Program-made: the position numbers and the translations under genes
From: an uncultured Opitutaceae bacterium
GTDB taxonomy: Bacteria; Verrucomicrobiota; Verrucomicrobiia; Opitutales; Opitutaceae
Reading direction: 5' to 3'
Length of the DNA stretch: 13,285 bases
NCBI GenBank assembly: GCA_903885525.1
Contig: CAISJA010000385.1
Span: 1-13,285 of the forward strand
Shown here: piece after piece, positions 1-7,699 of the stretch
Position numbering within the stretch: the first letter of the stretch is position 1
Layout of the letters: each line of letters starts with the position of its first letter
Notes under the pieces: generated by a model
Database searches by the model: none
Seen by the model: only the letters and a program-made list of their open reading frames with translations
What the model was told of the DNA's origin: nothing

Positions 1-18
1 CCCCATCCGACACGGATT

Positions 19-168
19 CTAGTTGGCGCTGACCTCGAAACCTAATCGGCGCTGGACAGAAGCGGACTGCTTTGGCTCGGCGCGCTCAAGGGTGAGTGCG
101 ACTCGTTTAGCAAAACTAGGTTCGGAAGCTGTGGCTGCGGTTGGCTCAGACCGAAGGGAAACAATCAT
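19..168 (-). CDS. Doubtful 49-aa ORF, unknown function
   Basis: An ATG at 168-166 on the minus strand opens a 49-codon frame that ends in TAG at 21-19. The product is polar and basic and ends in RRLGFEVSAN. No domain is recognised. The frame stays open upstream of the ATG for about 30 codons but without another ATG, and no Shine-Dalgarno motif precedes it. Within the frame and just before it, the phrases RSQPK, RSEPT and RAEPK recur, because a short DNA motif (TTTGGCTCGG-like on the plus strand at about 71, 141 and 182) repeats imperfectly. The region is less GC-rich than the hyp genes. It could be a small gene, a remnant of a neighbouring gene's 3' end, or part of a repeated intergenic element. 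I do not assign a function. Confidence 0.2.
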   Translation of the reverse strand: MIVSLRSEPTAATASEPSFAKRVALTLERAEPKQSASVQRRLGFEVSAN

Positions 169-268
169 TTGAGGTATCGGCTTTGGCTGCGATCGGAGCC
201 CTGCCGGTCCGGGAGGCGGCGCATGGCTCCGGCTTCGTTTCTCCTAGCCGGGCGGGGTGGGAGCGGTT

Positions 269-274
269 AAGGAG
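269..274 (+). promoter_or_regulatory. Ribosome binding site of hypE
   Basis: AAGGAG lies 5 nt before the GTG at 280. It decides the start: the ATG at 275 is in a different frame and would not encode HypE. Confidence 0.7.
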
Positions 275-279
275 ATGGC

Positions 280-1350
280 GTGCCCGCCACCCCGCCTTCC
301 TCCTCCGCCGGCTTCTCCACCTGCCCTGTGCCGCTGCCGCACCGGACCGAGATTACCGTCGGCCATGGCGGCGGGGGGAGGCTGACGCAGGACCTGATCG
401 ACCGGGTGTTCCGGCCCGCCTTTGCGCGGCCGGAGCTGGAGGCGCAGCACGATGGGGCGCTGCTGCCGGCCACGGGCGGCCACCGGCTTGCCTTCACGAC
501 GGATTCGCACGTCGTCAGCCCGCTCTTTTTCCCCGGCAGCGATATCGGCAAGCTGGCGGTCAACGGCACCGTCAATGATCTCGCGATGTGCGGGGCGAGG
601 CCGCTGTACCTGAGCGCGGGGTTCATTCTGGAGGAGGGGTTTCCCGTCGCCACGCTGGGAAAGGTGGTCGCCTCGATGCAGGCCGCGGCGCAGGCGGCGG
701 GCGTGGCCATCGTCACCGGCGACACGAAGGTCGTGGAGCGGGGCAAGGGCGACGGCGTCTACATCACGACGGCGGGCGTCGGGGTGATCGAAACGCCCCT
801 GACCGTCGCGCCGTCGAGCGTGCGGGCGGGGGATGCGATTTTGCTCAGCGGCGACATCGGGCGGCACGGCATGGCGATCATGGCGACGCGGGCGGGGCTG
901 GAGTTCGAGAGTGCGATCGAGAGCGACTGCGCGCCGCTCGTCGCGGCGGTACAGGCGCTGCTGGCGGCCGGCCTGGAGGTGCACTGCCTGCGCGACCTCA
1001 CGCGCGGCGGGCTGGCCACGGCCTGCGTGGAAATCGCGGAGTCGGCCCGGCTCGCCCTCGCCCTCGATGAGGCGAAGGTCCCGGTGACCGAGCTCGTCCG
1101 CGGGGCCTGCGAGATCCTCGGGCTCGACCCGATGTATGTGGCCAACGAGGGGCGCTGCGTCTGCCTTTTGCCCGCCGCGCAGGCGGAGCAGGCGCTGGCG
1201 ATCCTCGCGGAGCAGGCACCCGGCGGGCCGCCGGCCCTGATCGGATTCGTCCGGGCCGGTCCGGCCGGCGAGGTCACGCTGCGCAGTGTGATCGGGGCGG
1301 AGCGGATCGTGGACCGCCTGAGCGGGGAGCAGCTGCCGCGGATTTGTTGA
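280..1350 (+). CDS. hypE: Hydrogenase maturation protein HypE (carbamoyl dehydratase)
   Basis: HypE takes a carbamoyl group from HypF on its C-terminal cysteine and dehydrates it with ATP to a thiocyanate, the source of the CN ligands of the NiFe site. The 356-residue product shows the AIR-synthase/PurM-like fold signatures: GHGGGGR at 28-34, FTTDSHVVSPLFFPG at 72-86, the NGTVNDLAMCGA stretch at 95-106, VTGDTKVVERG at 145-155, and LRDLTRGGLATACVE in the second half. It ends in PRIC, so the essential terminal Cys356 is present. The start is GTG at 280, backed by an AAGGAG motif 5 nt upstream; the first 20 or so residues are poorly conserved and make the protein slightly longer than usual. Unlike the other hyp genes it lies on the plus strand and faces the PAS gene, with a 12-nt gap between stop codons and no visible terminator. 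Its promoter must be in or before 1-268. Confidence 0.95.
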   Translation: MPATPPSSSAGFSTCPVPLPHRTEITVGHGGGGRLTQDLIDRVFRPAFARPELEAQHDGALLPATGGHRLAFTTDSHVVSPLFFPGSDIGKLAVNGTVNDLAMCGARPLYLSAGFILEEGFPVATLGKVVASMQAAAQAAGVAIVTGDTKVVERGKGDGVYITTAGVGVIETPLTVAPSSVRAGDAILLSGDIGRHGMAIMATRAGLEFESAIESDCAPLVAAVQALLAAGLEVHCLRDLTRGGLATACVEIAESARLALALDEAKVPVTELVRGACEILGLDPMYVANEGRCVCLLPAAQAEQALAILAEQAPGGPPALIGFVRAGPAGEVTLRSVIGAERIVDRLSGEQLPRIC

Positions 1351-1362
1351 AGCTGGAAGGGG

Positions 1363-2841
1363 TCAGGCGGCGGGCACGGCGAGGAGGGCGGAGTCCGCAG
1401 TTTCCGCCGGCGCGAGGTCCAGGGCGGACTGCAGCGTGGTGATGCCGGCTTCCATCTGGGCGGAGGCTTCCTCGATTTCGGCGGCGATGGCCGGCGTGTC
1501 CGCCGCCAGGGTCTCCAGCTGGCTGATGGCCTCGCTGAGGCCGGTCAACTCCTGCTGCGTGCTGTCGATCTGCTCGCGGATGGTGGTGAAGATGGCGGCA
1601 AAGCCGTCGAATTGGACCAGGCGCGCGCTTTCGACCCGGCCCCCGAGCTGGGCGATCTGGAGGGCCAGCACCTGCCGGCCGAGATTGTGGGACGTGGCGT
1701 TGAGTACGTGGGTGTTTTCGCCCAGTTCCTGCAGCGCCTGGTGGGCCCGGCCGAGGGTGGAGCGGAAGGCGGCGTGCAGCGTCCGGATCTGGCCCGCGCG
1801 GTGCTGGCCGCCGTCCCGGGCCGGGCTGTGGCCGAGCAGCTCGTGGAAGAAGCGCAGCCCCATCTCGAGTTGGAGACGGGCGGCCGCCAAATTGAAGATG
1901 ACGGCGCGCAGCCGGGTGGAGACCTCGGCGATGCCGCTGACGAGGCTGGTGACCTCGCCGGCGATGTCGCCGGAGGAGCGGCCCATGTAGTGGGAGATGA
2001 CGCCCAGGCCGAGGCCTTCGCTGCCCAGCCGGCTGGAGGCGAGTGCGACATTCATCGCGGCCAGGCGGAGTTCACCGGTGAGGTTGTGGACGAAGGCGGA
2101 TTTTTTTTCGAGGGCGTGGTGCAGCGCCACGAAATCGTCGATGCGGCGGAAAAGATTGTTGAGTCTGTCGTAGGCGCGGCGGCCGGTGGCGGAGAGCTCC
2201 TGCAGCCGGGCGGCCGGGGCGGCGGCATCGCTCTGGTCGGCGGCCGGGGCGGTGGCGGCGGGGAGGACGGACTTGCCTTCCCGGGCGAGCAGGGCGTCCC
2301 GGCTCTTCAGCTCCTCGCAGAGCAGCACGCGCATGAAGGAATCGTAGCCATCGTAGCCCCGGGCCTTGAGGTCCTGGTGCAGATAGGCCTCGCCGGCGTT
2401 CATCGCGGCCGTTTCATCGGCGGCGCTGGTGCGGGCCCGGTCCTCCGCGGCCAGCATGCCGGCGTAGAGCTGCTCCCCGACGGCCAGATACGGGCCGGCC
2501 GGTTTGAAACGGATGGAGAGGTAGCCGTCGTCAGCCGGGGCGAAGAGGGCGACGACCCAGTAGTGCCGGCCGTCCTTGGCGCGGTTCTTGACGAGGGCGG
2601 CGACGGGTTGGCCCGCCTTCAGCCGGCTCCAGATGAGCCGGAAGGCGGAGCGCGGCATATCCGGGTGGCGCACGACGTTGTGGGGCTGGCCCATGAGCTC
2701 GGCCGACTCGTAGCCGCTGATGCGCACGAACACCTCGTTGCCGGCGCGGATGATCCCACGGCCATCGGTCGTGGAGAAAAAGATTTCGTCGGAGGCGAAC
2801 GGACGTGCCTCATTGATGACCGTTACGGGGGAGTTGTTCAT
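1363..2841 (-). CDS. Aer-like PAS protein with degenerate chemoreceptor signalling tip
   Basis: The 492-residue product starts with a PAS domain (about 10-115) that closely follows the FAD-binding PAS of the aerotaxis receptor Aer: GQPHNVVRHPDMP at 51-63, then WSRLKAGQPVAALVKNRAKDG, then HYWVVA. A linker rich in Ala and charged residues follows. Residues about 250-305 resemble the methyl-accepting chemoreceptor hairpin tip but are degenerate: the pattern N-x-A-x4-R-x-G-x2-G-x-G-x2-V is kept in AAMNVALASSRLGSEG and what follows, and IAGEVTSLV matches the arm after the tip. The rest is helical, probably coiled coil. I see no membrane segment, no HAMP domain and no Tat or Sec signal, so it should be cytoplasmic. 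The ATG at 2841 is chosen over a TTG 30 nt upstream because Aer homology begins after it. It shares orientation with hypD, 133 nt downstream. It may sense redox state or oxygen; its output is unknown. Confidence 0.75.
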   Translation of the reverse strand: MNNSPVTVINEARPFASDEIFFSTTDGRGIIRAGNEVFVRISGYESAELMGQPHNVVRHPDMPRSAFRLIWSRLKAGQPVAALVKNRAKDGRHYWVVALFAPADDGYLSIRFKPAGPYLAVGEQLYAGMLAAEDRARTSAADETAAMNAGEAYLHQDLKARGYDGYDSFMRVLLCEELKSRDALLAREGKSVLPAATAPAADQSDAAAPAARLQELSATGRRAYDRLNNLFRRIDDFVALHHALEKKSAFVHNLTGELRLAAMNVALASSRLGSEGLGLGVISHYMGRSSGDIAGEVTSLVSGIAEVSTRLRAVIFNLAAARLQLEMGLRFFHELLGHSPARDGGQHRAGQIRTLHAAFRSTLGRAHQALQELGENTHVLNATSHNLGRQVLALQIAQLGGRVESARLVQFDGFAAIFTTIREQIDSTQQELTGLSEAISQLETLAADTPAIAAEIEEASAQMEAGITTLQSALDLAPAETADSALLAVPAA

Positions 2842-2886
2842 GATACGATCCAGCCCAGTGTATCGAGCCAAACGGCCGGGACTGAA

Positions 2887-2915
2887 TGGAAATTATTGCG
2901 AACAAATAATTTCCA
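2887..2915. promoter_or_regulatory. Perfect AT-rich inverted repeat, possible operator
   Basis: TGGAAATTATT and its exact reverse complement AATAATTTCCA flank the 7-nt loop GCGAACA. The 11-bp arms are AT-rich in a GC-rich locus. The site lies 46 nt upstream of the PAS gene ATG and about 60 nt past the hypD stop. No T-run follows on the minus strand, so an operator for the PAS gene is more likely than an intrinsic terminator of hypD. The binding protein is unknown; it does not match the FNR consensus. Confidence 0.5.
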
Positions 2916-2974
2916 CGGCAAAGCCGCCTTCTCAGCCCCGGGAAGACGGTGCAGGGGAGGAGGATGCGAGGGTA

Positions 2975-4093
2975 TCAGCCTGCGGTTGCTGCCGGCACGG
3001 AAGCGGCGCCCCGGTTGCGGTAGCGGTAGTAGGCCGCGCAGGCTCCCTCGCTGGAGACCATGGGGGCGCCGAGGGGATGCTCCGGCTGGCAGCGGGTGCC
3101 GAAGGCGGGGCAATCGAGGGGCTTTTTCACGCCGCGCATGATGGCACCGCTGAGACAGACGGTGTCGGGCGGGGCCTTGGCGTGGGTGGGCTGGAGGCGG
3201 AGGGCGGCGTCGTAGTGTGCGAAGGCGGGGCGGAGGGCGAGGCCGCTCTGGGGGATGACGCCGATGCCCCGCCAGTCGCGGTCGGTGATGGCAAAGACTT
3301 CCTCCACGATTTTCCGGGCGGTGGGATTGCCTTCGGGGCGGACGGCGCGGGAGTAGGCGTTTTCCACCTCGGTGCGGCCGGTTTCGAGCTGTTGGATGCA
3401 GAGGAGCAGGCCCTCGAGGATGTCGACTGGCTCAAACCCGGTGATGATGATCGGGGCCCGGTAGTCGCGGGCGATGGGGCCATACTCTTGGACGCCCATG
3501 ATGGCGCAGACGTGGCCGGCGGCGAGAAAGCCCTGCACGCGGTTGTCGGGCGAGCCGAGGATGGCGCGCATCGCGGGCGGCACCAGCACGTGGGAGGTGA
3601 GGATGGAGTAGTTGCGCACCTGCCCGCGGTGGGCGCGGAGGACGGACAGGGCGTTGGCGGGCGCCGTGGTCTCAAAGCCCACGGCGAAGAACACGATTTC
3701 CTTCGTCGGGTTGCCCTGGGCGATGCCGACGGCGTCGAGGGGGGAATAGACGATGCGGACATCGGCGCCGCGGGCCTTGGCGGTGAGCAGATCGAGGCCG
3801 CTGCCCGGGACACGGAGCATGTCGCCGAACGAGCACAGGATGACATTGGGGCGCAGGGCGAGCTCGACCGCCTGGTCGATGAGCGCGGCGGACGTCACGC
3901 AGACCGGGCAGCCCGGGCCGTGGACGAGGGTGATGGGCTTTGGCAGCAGGTCATCGAGGCCGAACTTCACGATGGCGTGGGTCTGGCCGCCGCAGATTTC
4001 CATGATGGTCCAGGGGCGGGTGGTGAGGCGGGCGATCTGGTCCGCCAGCTGGCGGACGAGGGCGGCGTCGCGGTATTCGTCGACGTATTTCAT
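2975..4093 (-). CDS. hypD: Hydrogenase maturation protein HypD
   Basis: HypD is the [4Fe-4S] scaffold that, with HypC, assembles the Fe(CN)2CO unit of the NiFe active site and accepts cyanide from HypE. The 372-residue product is of normal family length. It carries ICGGQTHA with Cys34 at 33-40, HGPGCPVC with Cys62 and Cys65 at 58-65, and the C-terminal cluster cysteines 313, 328, 335 and 352 (CLSGAIMRG, LDCPAFGTRC, EGACAAYY). The ATG at 4093 overlaps the hypC stop as ATGA, which points to translational coupling with its partner. It is the last hyp gene of the minus-strand hypA-B-F-C-D series. The 20 residues after the last cysteine are variable and low in complexity. Confidence 0.96.
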   Translation of the reverse strand: MKYVDEYRDAALVRQLADQIARLTTRPWTIMEICGGQTHAIVKFGLDDLLPKPITLVHGPGCPVCVTSAALIDQAVELALRPNVILCSFGDMLRVPGSGLDLLTAKARGADVRIVYSPLDAVGIAQGNPTKEIVFFAVGFETTAPANALSVLRAHRGQVRNYSILTSHVLVPPAMRAILGSPDNRVQGFLAAGHVCAIMGVQEYGPIARDYRAPIIITGFEPVDILEGLLLCIQQLETGRTEVENAYSRAVRPEGNPTARKIVEEVFAITDRDWRGIGVIPQSGLALRPAFAHYDAALRLQPTHAKAPPDTVCLSGAIMRGVKKPLDCPAFGTRCQPEHPLGAPMVSSEGACAAYYRYRNRGAASVPAATAG

Positions 4094-4356
4094 GGCGCCG
4101 CGGGGGTGGCGGGCGGCTCCAGGCCGTCGAGTTCGCCCATCTGGCGGAGGTAGTCATAGGTCTCCTCGGCCTCTTGCTGGTCGACGACGCTGATGGCCAC
4201 GCCGACGTGGACGAGGACGTAATCGCCGACCTTGGCCTCGGGGGCGCAGGTCAGGCTGATGGATTTGATGACGCCGCCGAAGCTGACGCGGGCGGAGCGG
4301 AGGTAAGGATCATCACCGATGATTTCGAGGACTTTGCCGGGGACGGCGAGGCACAT
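4090..4356 (-). CDS. hypC: Hydrogenase maturation chaperone HypC
   Basis: HypC is the small chaperone that binds HypD and carries the Fe(CN)2CO unit to the large-subunit precursor. The 88-residue product begins MCLAVPGKV, so the essential Cys2, exposed after Met removal, is present. His50 in YVLVHVGVA is the other conserved residue of the family. The core is the expected OB-fold-like beta barrel and the last 10 residues are Ala/Pro-rich. The start must be the ATG at 4356 because Cys2 has to follow the initiator; a longer reading in the same frame is an artefact. It overlaps hypD by 4 nt (ATGA) and lies 29 nt after the hypF stop. No clear Shine-Dalgarno motif is seen. Confidence 0.96.
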   Translation of the reverse strand: MCLAVPGKVLEIIGDDPYLRSARVSFGGVIKSISLTCAPEAKVGDYVLVHVGVAISVVDQQEAEETYDYLRQMGELDGLEPPATPAAP

Positions 4357-4385
4357 GAGAGCGTGGGGGTTGAGGTGGTGACGGG

Positions 4386-6707
4386 TCAGGGAAGATGCAC
4401 CTGGGTCAGGTTCCAGAGTGCGGCGAGGGCCTGTCCGGCGGCGAGGTTGCCGTCGTTGGGGGGGAGCAAACGATGCTCCAGGACGCGGAAACCGGCGGCG
4501 GTGAGGGCGGTGCGGGCGTGGCCGGCGAGCAAGATGTTCTGGAAGCAGCCGCCGGACAGGGCCACGGTGCCGACGCCGGCGTGGCGGGCGACCGCCACCA
4601 TGGCCGCCGCCAGGGCCCGATGCAGGGCCGCGGCGAAATCTGCCGGGGTGGCGGCGCGGGCCCGCAGGGCGCCCAGCAGCGGGGCCCAATCGATCTCCCA
4701 GAGGGCACCCGGCTGCGGGGAGGCGCGGACCGGCAGGGGAAGGGTGACGGACTCGGCTGAACCCGCCCAGGCGGCCGACTCGACGGCCAAGGGGGTCTGG
4801 CCCTCGTAGGTGTTGTGCGCGTGGATCCCGAGCAGGGCACCCATGGCGTCGAACAGCCGGCCGGCGCTCGAGCACCAGGGCGAATTGAGGTTGCCGGCCA
4901 GCATGGCCGCGAGAGTGGCGGTCTCGCCGGGACCGAAGCCGAGCAGGGCCGCCGTTTCCTCGAAGCGTTCCGGGGCGGCGGCGTGGATGAGACCAAGGGC
5001 GACGCGGCGCGAATCGCGCACCGCCGCCTCGCCTCCGGGCAGGCGGAAGGGGCGCAGCCGCGCGAAGCGGGTGGCGTGCTGGTGTTCGAGGAGGATGAAT
5101 TCCCCGCCCCAAACGGTGCCGTCCCCGCCGTAGCCGGTGCCGTCCCAGGCGATGCCGAGCACCCCGTCGGCCGGCTGGTGGTGTTCGAGCAGGCAGGCGA
5201 GGACATGGGCCAGGTGGTGCTGCACGGGAAAGCCGGCCAGGCCGAGGCGGTGCGCATGCTGGGTGGAGCCGTAGTCCGGATGCTGGTCGTGGGCGACGGC
5301 GGTGAACTGCGAGCCATGCAGGGCGCCGAGCGTCTCGATGGTGCGGAGAAATACGCGATGGGTGGCGGCGTTGCCCAGATCGCCGAGATGGGGGCTGAGC
5401 ACGACCCGATCCTCGGCGGCCACGGCGATGGTGTTCTTCATCTGCCCGCCCACGCAGAGGAGGGTGCCGGGCAGGGCGGCGGGCAGCAGGAGGGGCGCCG
5501 GGGCGTACCCGCGGGCGCGGCGGAGCATGACAGGATGGCCGTCCAGCCCCAGCCGGAAGAGCGAGTCGTCCACCGGCCGGGCGATGGGGCGGTTGTGGCT
5601 GAGAAACAGATCGGCGATGCCGGCGAGGCGTTCGCGCGCCTCCGCTTCGTCGGTGCAGAGCGGTTCCTCGGAGAGATTGGCGCTGGTCGCGACGAGCGGC
5701 CGGACCGTCGCGGCGGTGAGCAGGACGTGCAGCGGCGTGTAGGCCAGCAGGGCACCCAGCCAAGGATTGCCAGGTGCCAGGCCCGTGGCCAGACCCGACC
5801 CCGGCCGCCGGGGGAGCAGGACGATCGGGGCCTCGGCCGACCCCAGCAATCCCGCGGCCGCGGGGCTGACCTCGGCATGGGGGACGAGGGCGGGCAGATC
5901 GCGGAACATGACGGCGAAGGGCTTTTCTTCCCGGTGCTTCCGGCGCCGCAATTCCGCGATGGCGGCCTCATCGGTCGCATCGCACATCAGGTGATAGCCG
6001 CCGAGCCCCTTGACGGCCACAATCCGGCCGGAGACGAGGGCGGCGGCCGCTTCGTTGAGGGCGACGTCCCCGGCGGCCAGTTCCCGGCCGAAGGCGTCGG
6101 TCAGGGCCAGCTGCGGGCCGCAGGCGGGGCAGGCGTTGGGCTGGGCGTGGAAGCGGCGGTGGCAGGGATCGTCGTACTCGCGCTGGCACTCCGGGCACAT
6201 GGTGAACGCCCGCATGGTCGTGCGGGGCCGGTCGTAGGGCAGGGATTCCAGGATGGAGTAGCGTGGACCGCATTGCGTGCAGTTGAGGAACGGGTACCGG
6301 TAGCGCCGGTTGCGGGGTTCGAGCAGTTCGCGGCGGCAGTCGGGGCAGAGGGCCAGCTCCGGCGGAGCCCCGGCTTCGACCACGGCGCAGGTGGTGTCGC
6401 TCGGCATGATGACAAAGCCGTCGGGGCCGGCCGGGGTGGTGGCGTCGTCCGGGGCGCACCGGGTCACATCCCGCACGCGGGCGGCGACCGGGGCCTCTTG
6501 TTGCAGGGCGAGCGCCAGCGCGTCGATGGCCGCAGGATCGCCCCGCACGCGGATCAGGACGCCTTGGGAGTCGTTGCGCACCCAGCCGGTCAGGCCCAGT
6601 TTCACCGCCATGAAATGGACGAACGGGCGGTAGCCGACGCCTTGCACTGTGCCGCGGACGCGCAGCACCACATCGGAGGAGCGGGGGCGGGTGAGGGGAG
6701 TGTTCAT
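4386..6707 (-). CDS. hypF: Carbamoyltransferase HypF
   Basis: HypF turns carbamoyl phosphate and ATP into a carbamoyl adenylate and transfers the carbamoyl group to HypE. All domains are intact in the 773-residue product. An acylphosphatase domain spans about 10-100, with GTVQGVGYRPF (Arg27) and WVRND (Asn45). A zinc-finger pair follows with four CxxC motifs at 121/124, 143/146, 171/174 and 193/196. A YrdC-like adenylating domain spans about 210-400, with VKGLGGYHLM, RRRKHREEKPFAVM and TSANLSEEP. A Kae1-like carbamoyltransferase domain reaches the C-terminus, with metal-binding VQHHLAH at 495-501, WDGTGYGGDG at 521-530, SGGCFQN at 718-724 and PNDGNLAAGQA. The ATG at 6707 is chosen because the acylphosphatase domain starts about 10 residues later; the 24 codons before it are unconserved. 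It lies 32 nt after the hypB stop. Confidence 0.96.
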   Translation of the reverse strand: MNTPLTRPRSSDVVLRVRGTVQGVGYRPFVHFMAVKLGLTGWVRNDSQGVLIRVRGDPAAIDALALALQQEAPVAARVRDVTRCAPDDATTPAGPDGFVIMPSDTTCAVVEAGAPPELALCPDCRRELLEPRNRRYRYPFLNCTQCGPRYSILESLPYDRPRTTMRAFTMCPECQREYDDPCHRRFHAQPNACPACGPQLALTDAFGRELAAGDVALNEAAAALVSGRIVAVKGLGGYHLMCDATDEAAIAELRRRKHREEKPFAVMFRDLPALVPHAEVSPAAAGLLGSAEAPIVLLPRRPGSGLATGLAPGNPWLGALLAYTPLHVLLTAATVRPLVATSANLSEEPLCTDEAEARERLAGIADLFLSHNRPIARPVDDSLFRLGLDGHPVMLRRARGYAPAPLLLPAALPGTLLCVGGQMKNTIAVAAEDRVVLSPHLGDLGNAATHRVFLRTIETLGALHGSQFTAVAHDQHPDYGSTQHAHRLGLAGFPVQHHLAHVLACLLEHHQPADGVLGIAWDGTGYGGDGTVWGGEFILLEHQHATRFARLRPFRLPGGEAAVRDSRRVALGLIHAAAPERFEETAALLGFGPGETATLAAMLAGNLNSPWCSSAGRLFDAMGALLGIHAHNTYEGQTPLAVESAAWAGSAESVTLPLPVRASPQPGALWEIDWAPLLGALRARAATPADFAAALHRALAAAMVAVARHAGVGTVALSGGCFQNILLAGHARTALTAAGFRVLEHRLLPPNDGNLAAGQALAALWNLTQVHLP

Positions 6708-6739
6708 GGCCGGCGGAAACGCCGCGGTAGGGGAGGGGC

Positions 6740-7549
6740 TCAGCGCCCGACGAGATGGGCGCGGAGAAAGCCGTACCATTCCTCCAGGCCCTGGCCGCTG
6801 CGGGTCGAGACCTGGATGAGGCGGGCCTGCGGGGCGATGCGGCGGATGTTTTCCACGGCGGCGGGGATGTTGAATCCGAGCACCTCGGCCACGTCGATTT
6901 TGGTCAGGAGCACCAGGTGGGCGGACTTGAAGATCGGCGGATACTTGAGCGGCTTGTCCTCCCCCTCGGTGGTGGAAAGGAGCACGACGCGGAGCTGTTC
7001 GCCGAGGTCGAAGGAGGCGGGGCAGACGAGATTGCCGACGTTCTCGATGAAGAGGACCTGCACGCCCTCGAGGTCGAGCGATTCGACGCCCCGGGCCACC
7101 ATGGAGGCGTCGAGGTGGCAGGCCGTGCCGGTGATGATCTGGGCGACGGCGGCATGCTCCCGGTTGAGGCGCTGGGCATCGTTGTCCGTCTCGAGGTCGC
7201 CGACCACCACGGCGCAGCGATGCTGGCGGCCAAACTCATCGAGGGTGCGCTCGAGCAGGGTGGTCTTGCCCGCCCCCGGGGAGGAGACGAGGTTGAGGGC
7301 CAGCATCCCGCGGCCGAGGAAATAGCCGCGGTTCCGCTCGGCCAGGATGTCGTTCTTTTCCAGCAGCGGCACGCGCACATCGACAGCACGGACCGCCACT
7401 GCGCCCTCCGGGCTGGAGTTGAAGGCGGCGGTGAGCTCGGCGGAGAGCGGGCCGGAAAGGGTGCGGCCGGGGCGGGCGACGGCGCCGTGGAGCGGCTTGA
7501 TGCGGACCTCGTCGGTATCCGGGGCGGGGGAGGCGGGGGTATCGTTCAT
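6740..7549 (-). CDS. hypB: Hydrogenase nickel incorporation GTPase HypB
   Basis: HypB is the SIMIBI-class GTPase that, with HypA, delivers nickel to the large-subunit precursor. In the 269-residue product the P-loop SPGAGKTT lies at 90-97, followed by VVGDLETDNDAQR, the nucleotide-gated metal site GTACHLDA with Cys144 and His145, FIENVGNLVCP at 168-178, and the guanine-specificity motif LTKID at 215-219. The N-terminal 60 residues contain neither the CxxCGC nickel site of E. coli HypB nor a histidine-rich stretch, so nickel storage is probably absent and only the G-domain metal site remains. The ATG at 7549 is the first start in frame. A 150-nt gap separates it from hypA upstream, the largest gap in the hyp series, so a separate promoter is possible. 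Confidence 0.95.
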   Translation of the reverse strand: MNDTPASPAPDTDEVRIKPLHGAVARPGRTLSGPLSAELTAAFNSSPEGAVAVRAVDVRVPLLEKNDILAERNRGYFLGRGMLALNLVSSPGAGKTTLLERTLDEFGRQHRCAVVVGDLETDNDAQRLNREHAAVAQIITGTACHLDASMVARGVESLDLEGVQVLFIENVGNLVCPASFDLGEQLRVVLLSTTEGEDKPLKYPPIFKSAHLVLLTKIDVAEVLGFNIPAAVENIRRIAPQARLIQVSTRSGQGLEEWYGFLRAHLVGR

Positions 7550-7628
7550 GGCGTGGAGGTGGACGGAGAATTAACCACTATGGGAGAGGATGGAACACTA
7601 ATGAGAGGAACCGGGAAGAAGAGAAAAC

Positions 7629-7638
7629 GGGGGGGGGG
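7629..7638. repeat. Ten-base G homopolymer in the hypA-hypB gap
   Basis: Ten consecutive G on the plus strand (C on the coding strand of hypB) lie about 80 nt before the hypB ATG, next to a purine-rich stretch. Such a tract can slip during replication, but whether its length varies here cannot be seen from one sequence. Confidence 0.6.
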
Positions 7639-7699
7639 CGGCATTGCATCGGCACACCTTTGGATCCTTTCGCTTGATTCGCGGCACCCGCCGGCGTTT

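Noticed and set aside
141..578. 145-codon plus-strand frame before and within hypE
   Set aside because: It overlaps hypE in another frame, has no start with a ribosome binding site, and turns Arg/Ala-rich inside hypE.
1612..3141. 509-codon open frame on the plus strand
   Set aside because: Antisense to the Aer-like PAS gene and the end of hypD; low-complexity Gly/Ala/Val product without motifs.
2720..4153. 477-codon open frame on the plus strand
   Set aside because: Antisense to hypD, whose cysteine motifs are intact; product is Gly/Ala/Asp-rich and unrecognisable.
4357..5763. Long N-terminal extension of hypC in the same frame
   Set aside because: It runs through hypF in another frame and is Arg/Pro-rich noise. 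HypC needs Cys2 right after the initiator, which fixes the start at 4356.
4815..7325. 836-codon open frame on the plus strand
   Set aside because: It lies antisense to hypF and hypB, which have full family motifs. Its Gly/Ala/Arg-rich product has no domain; it is a by-product of high GC at third positions.
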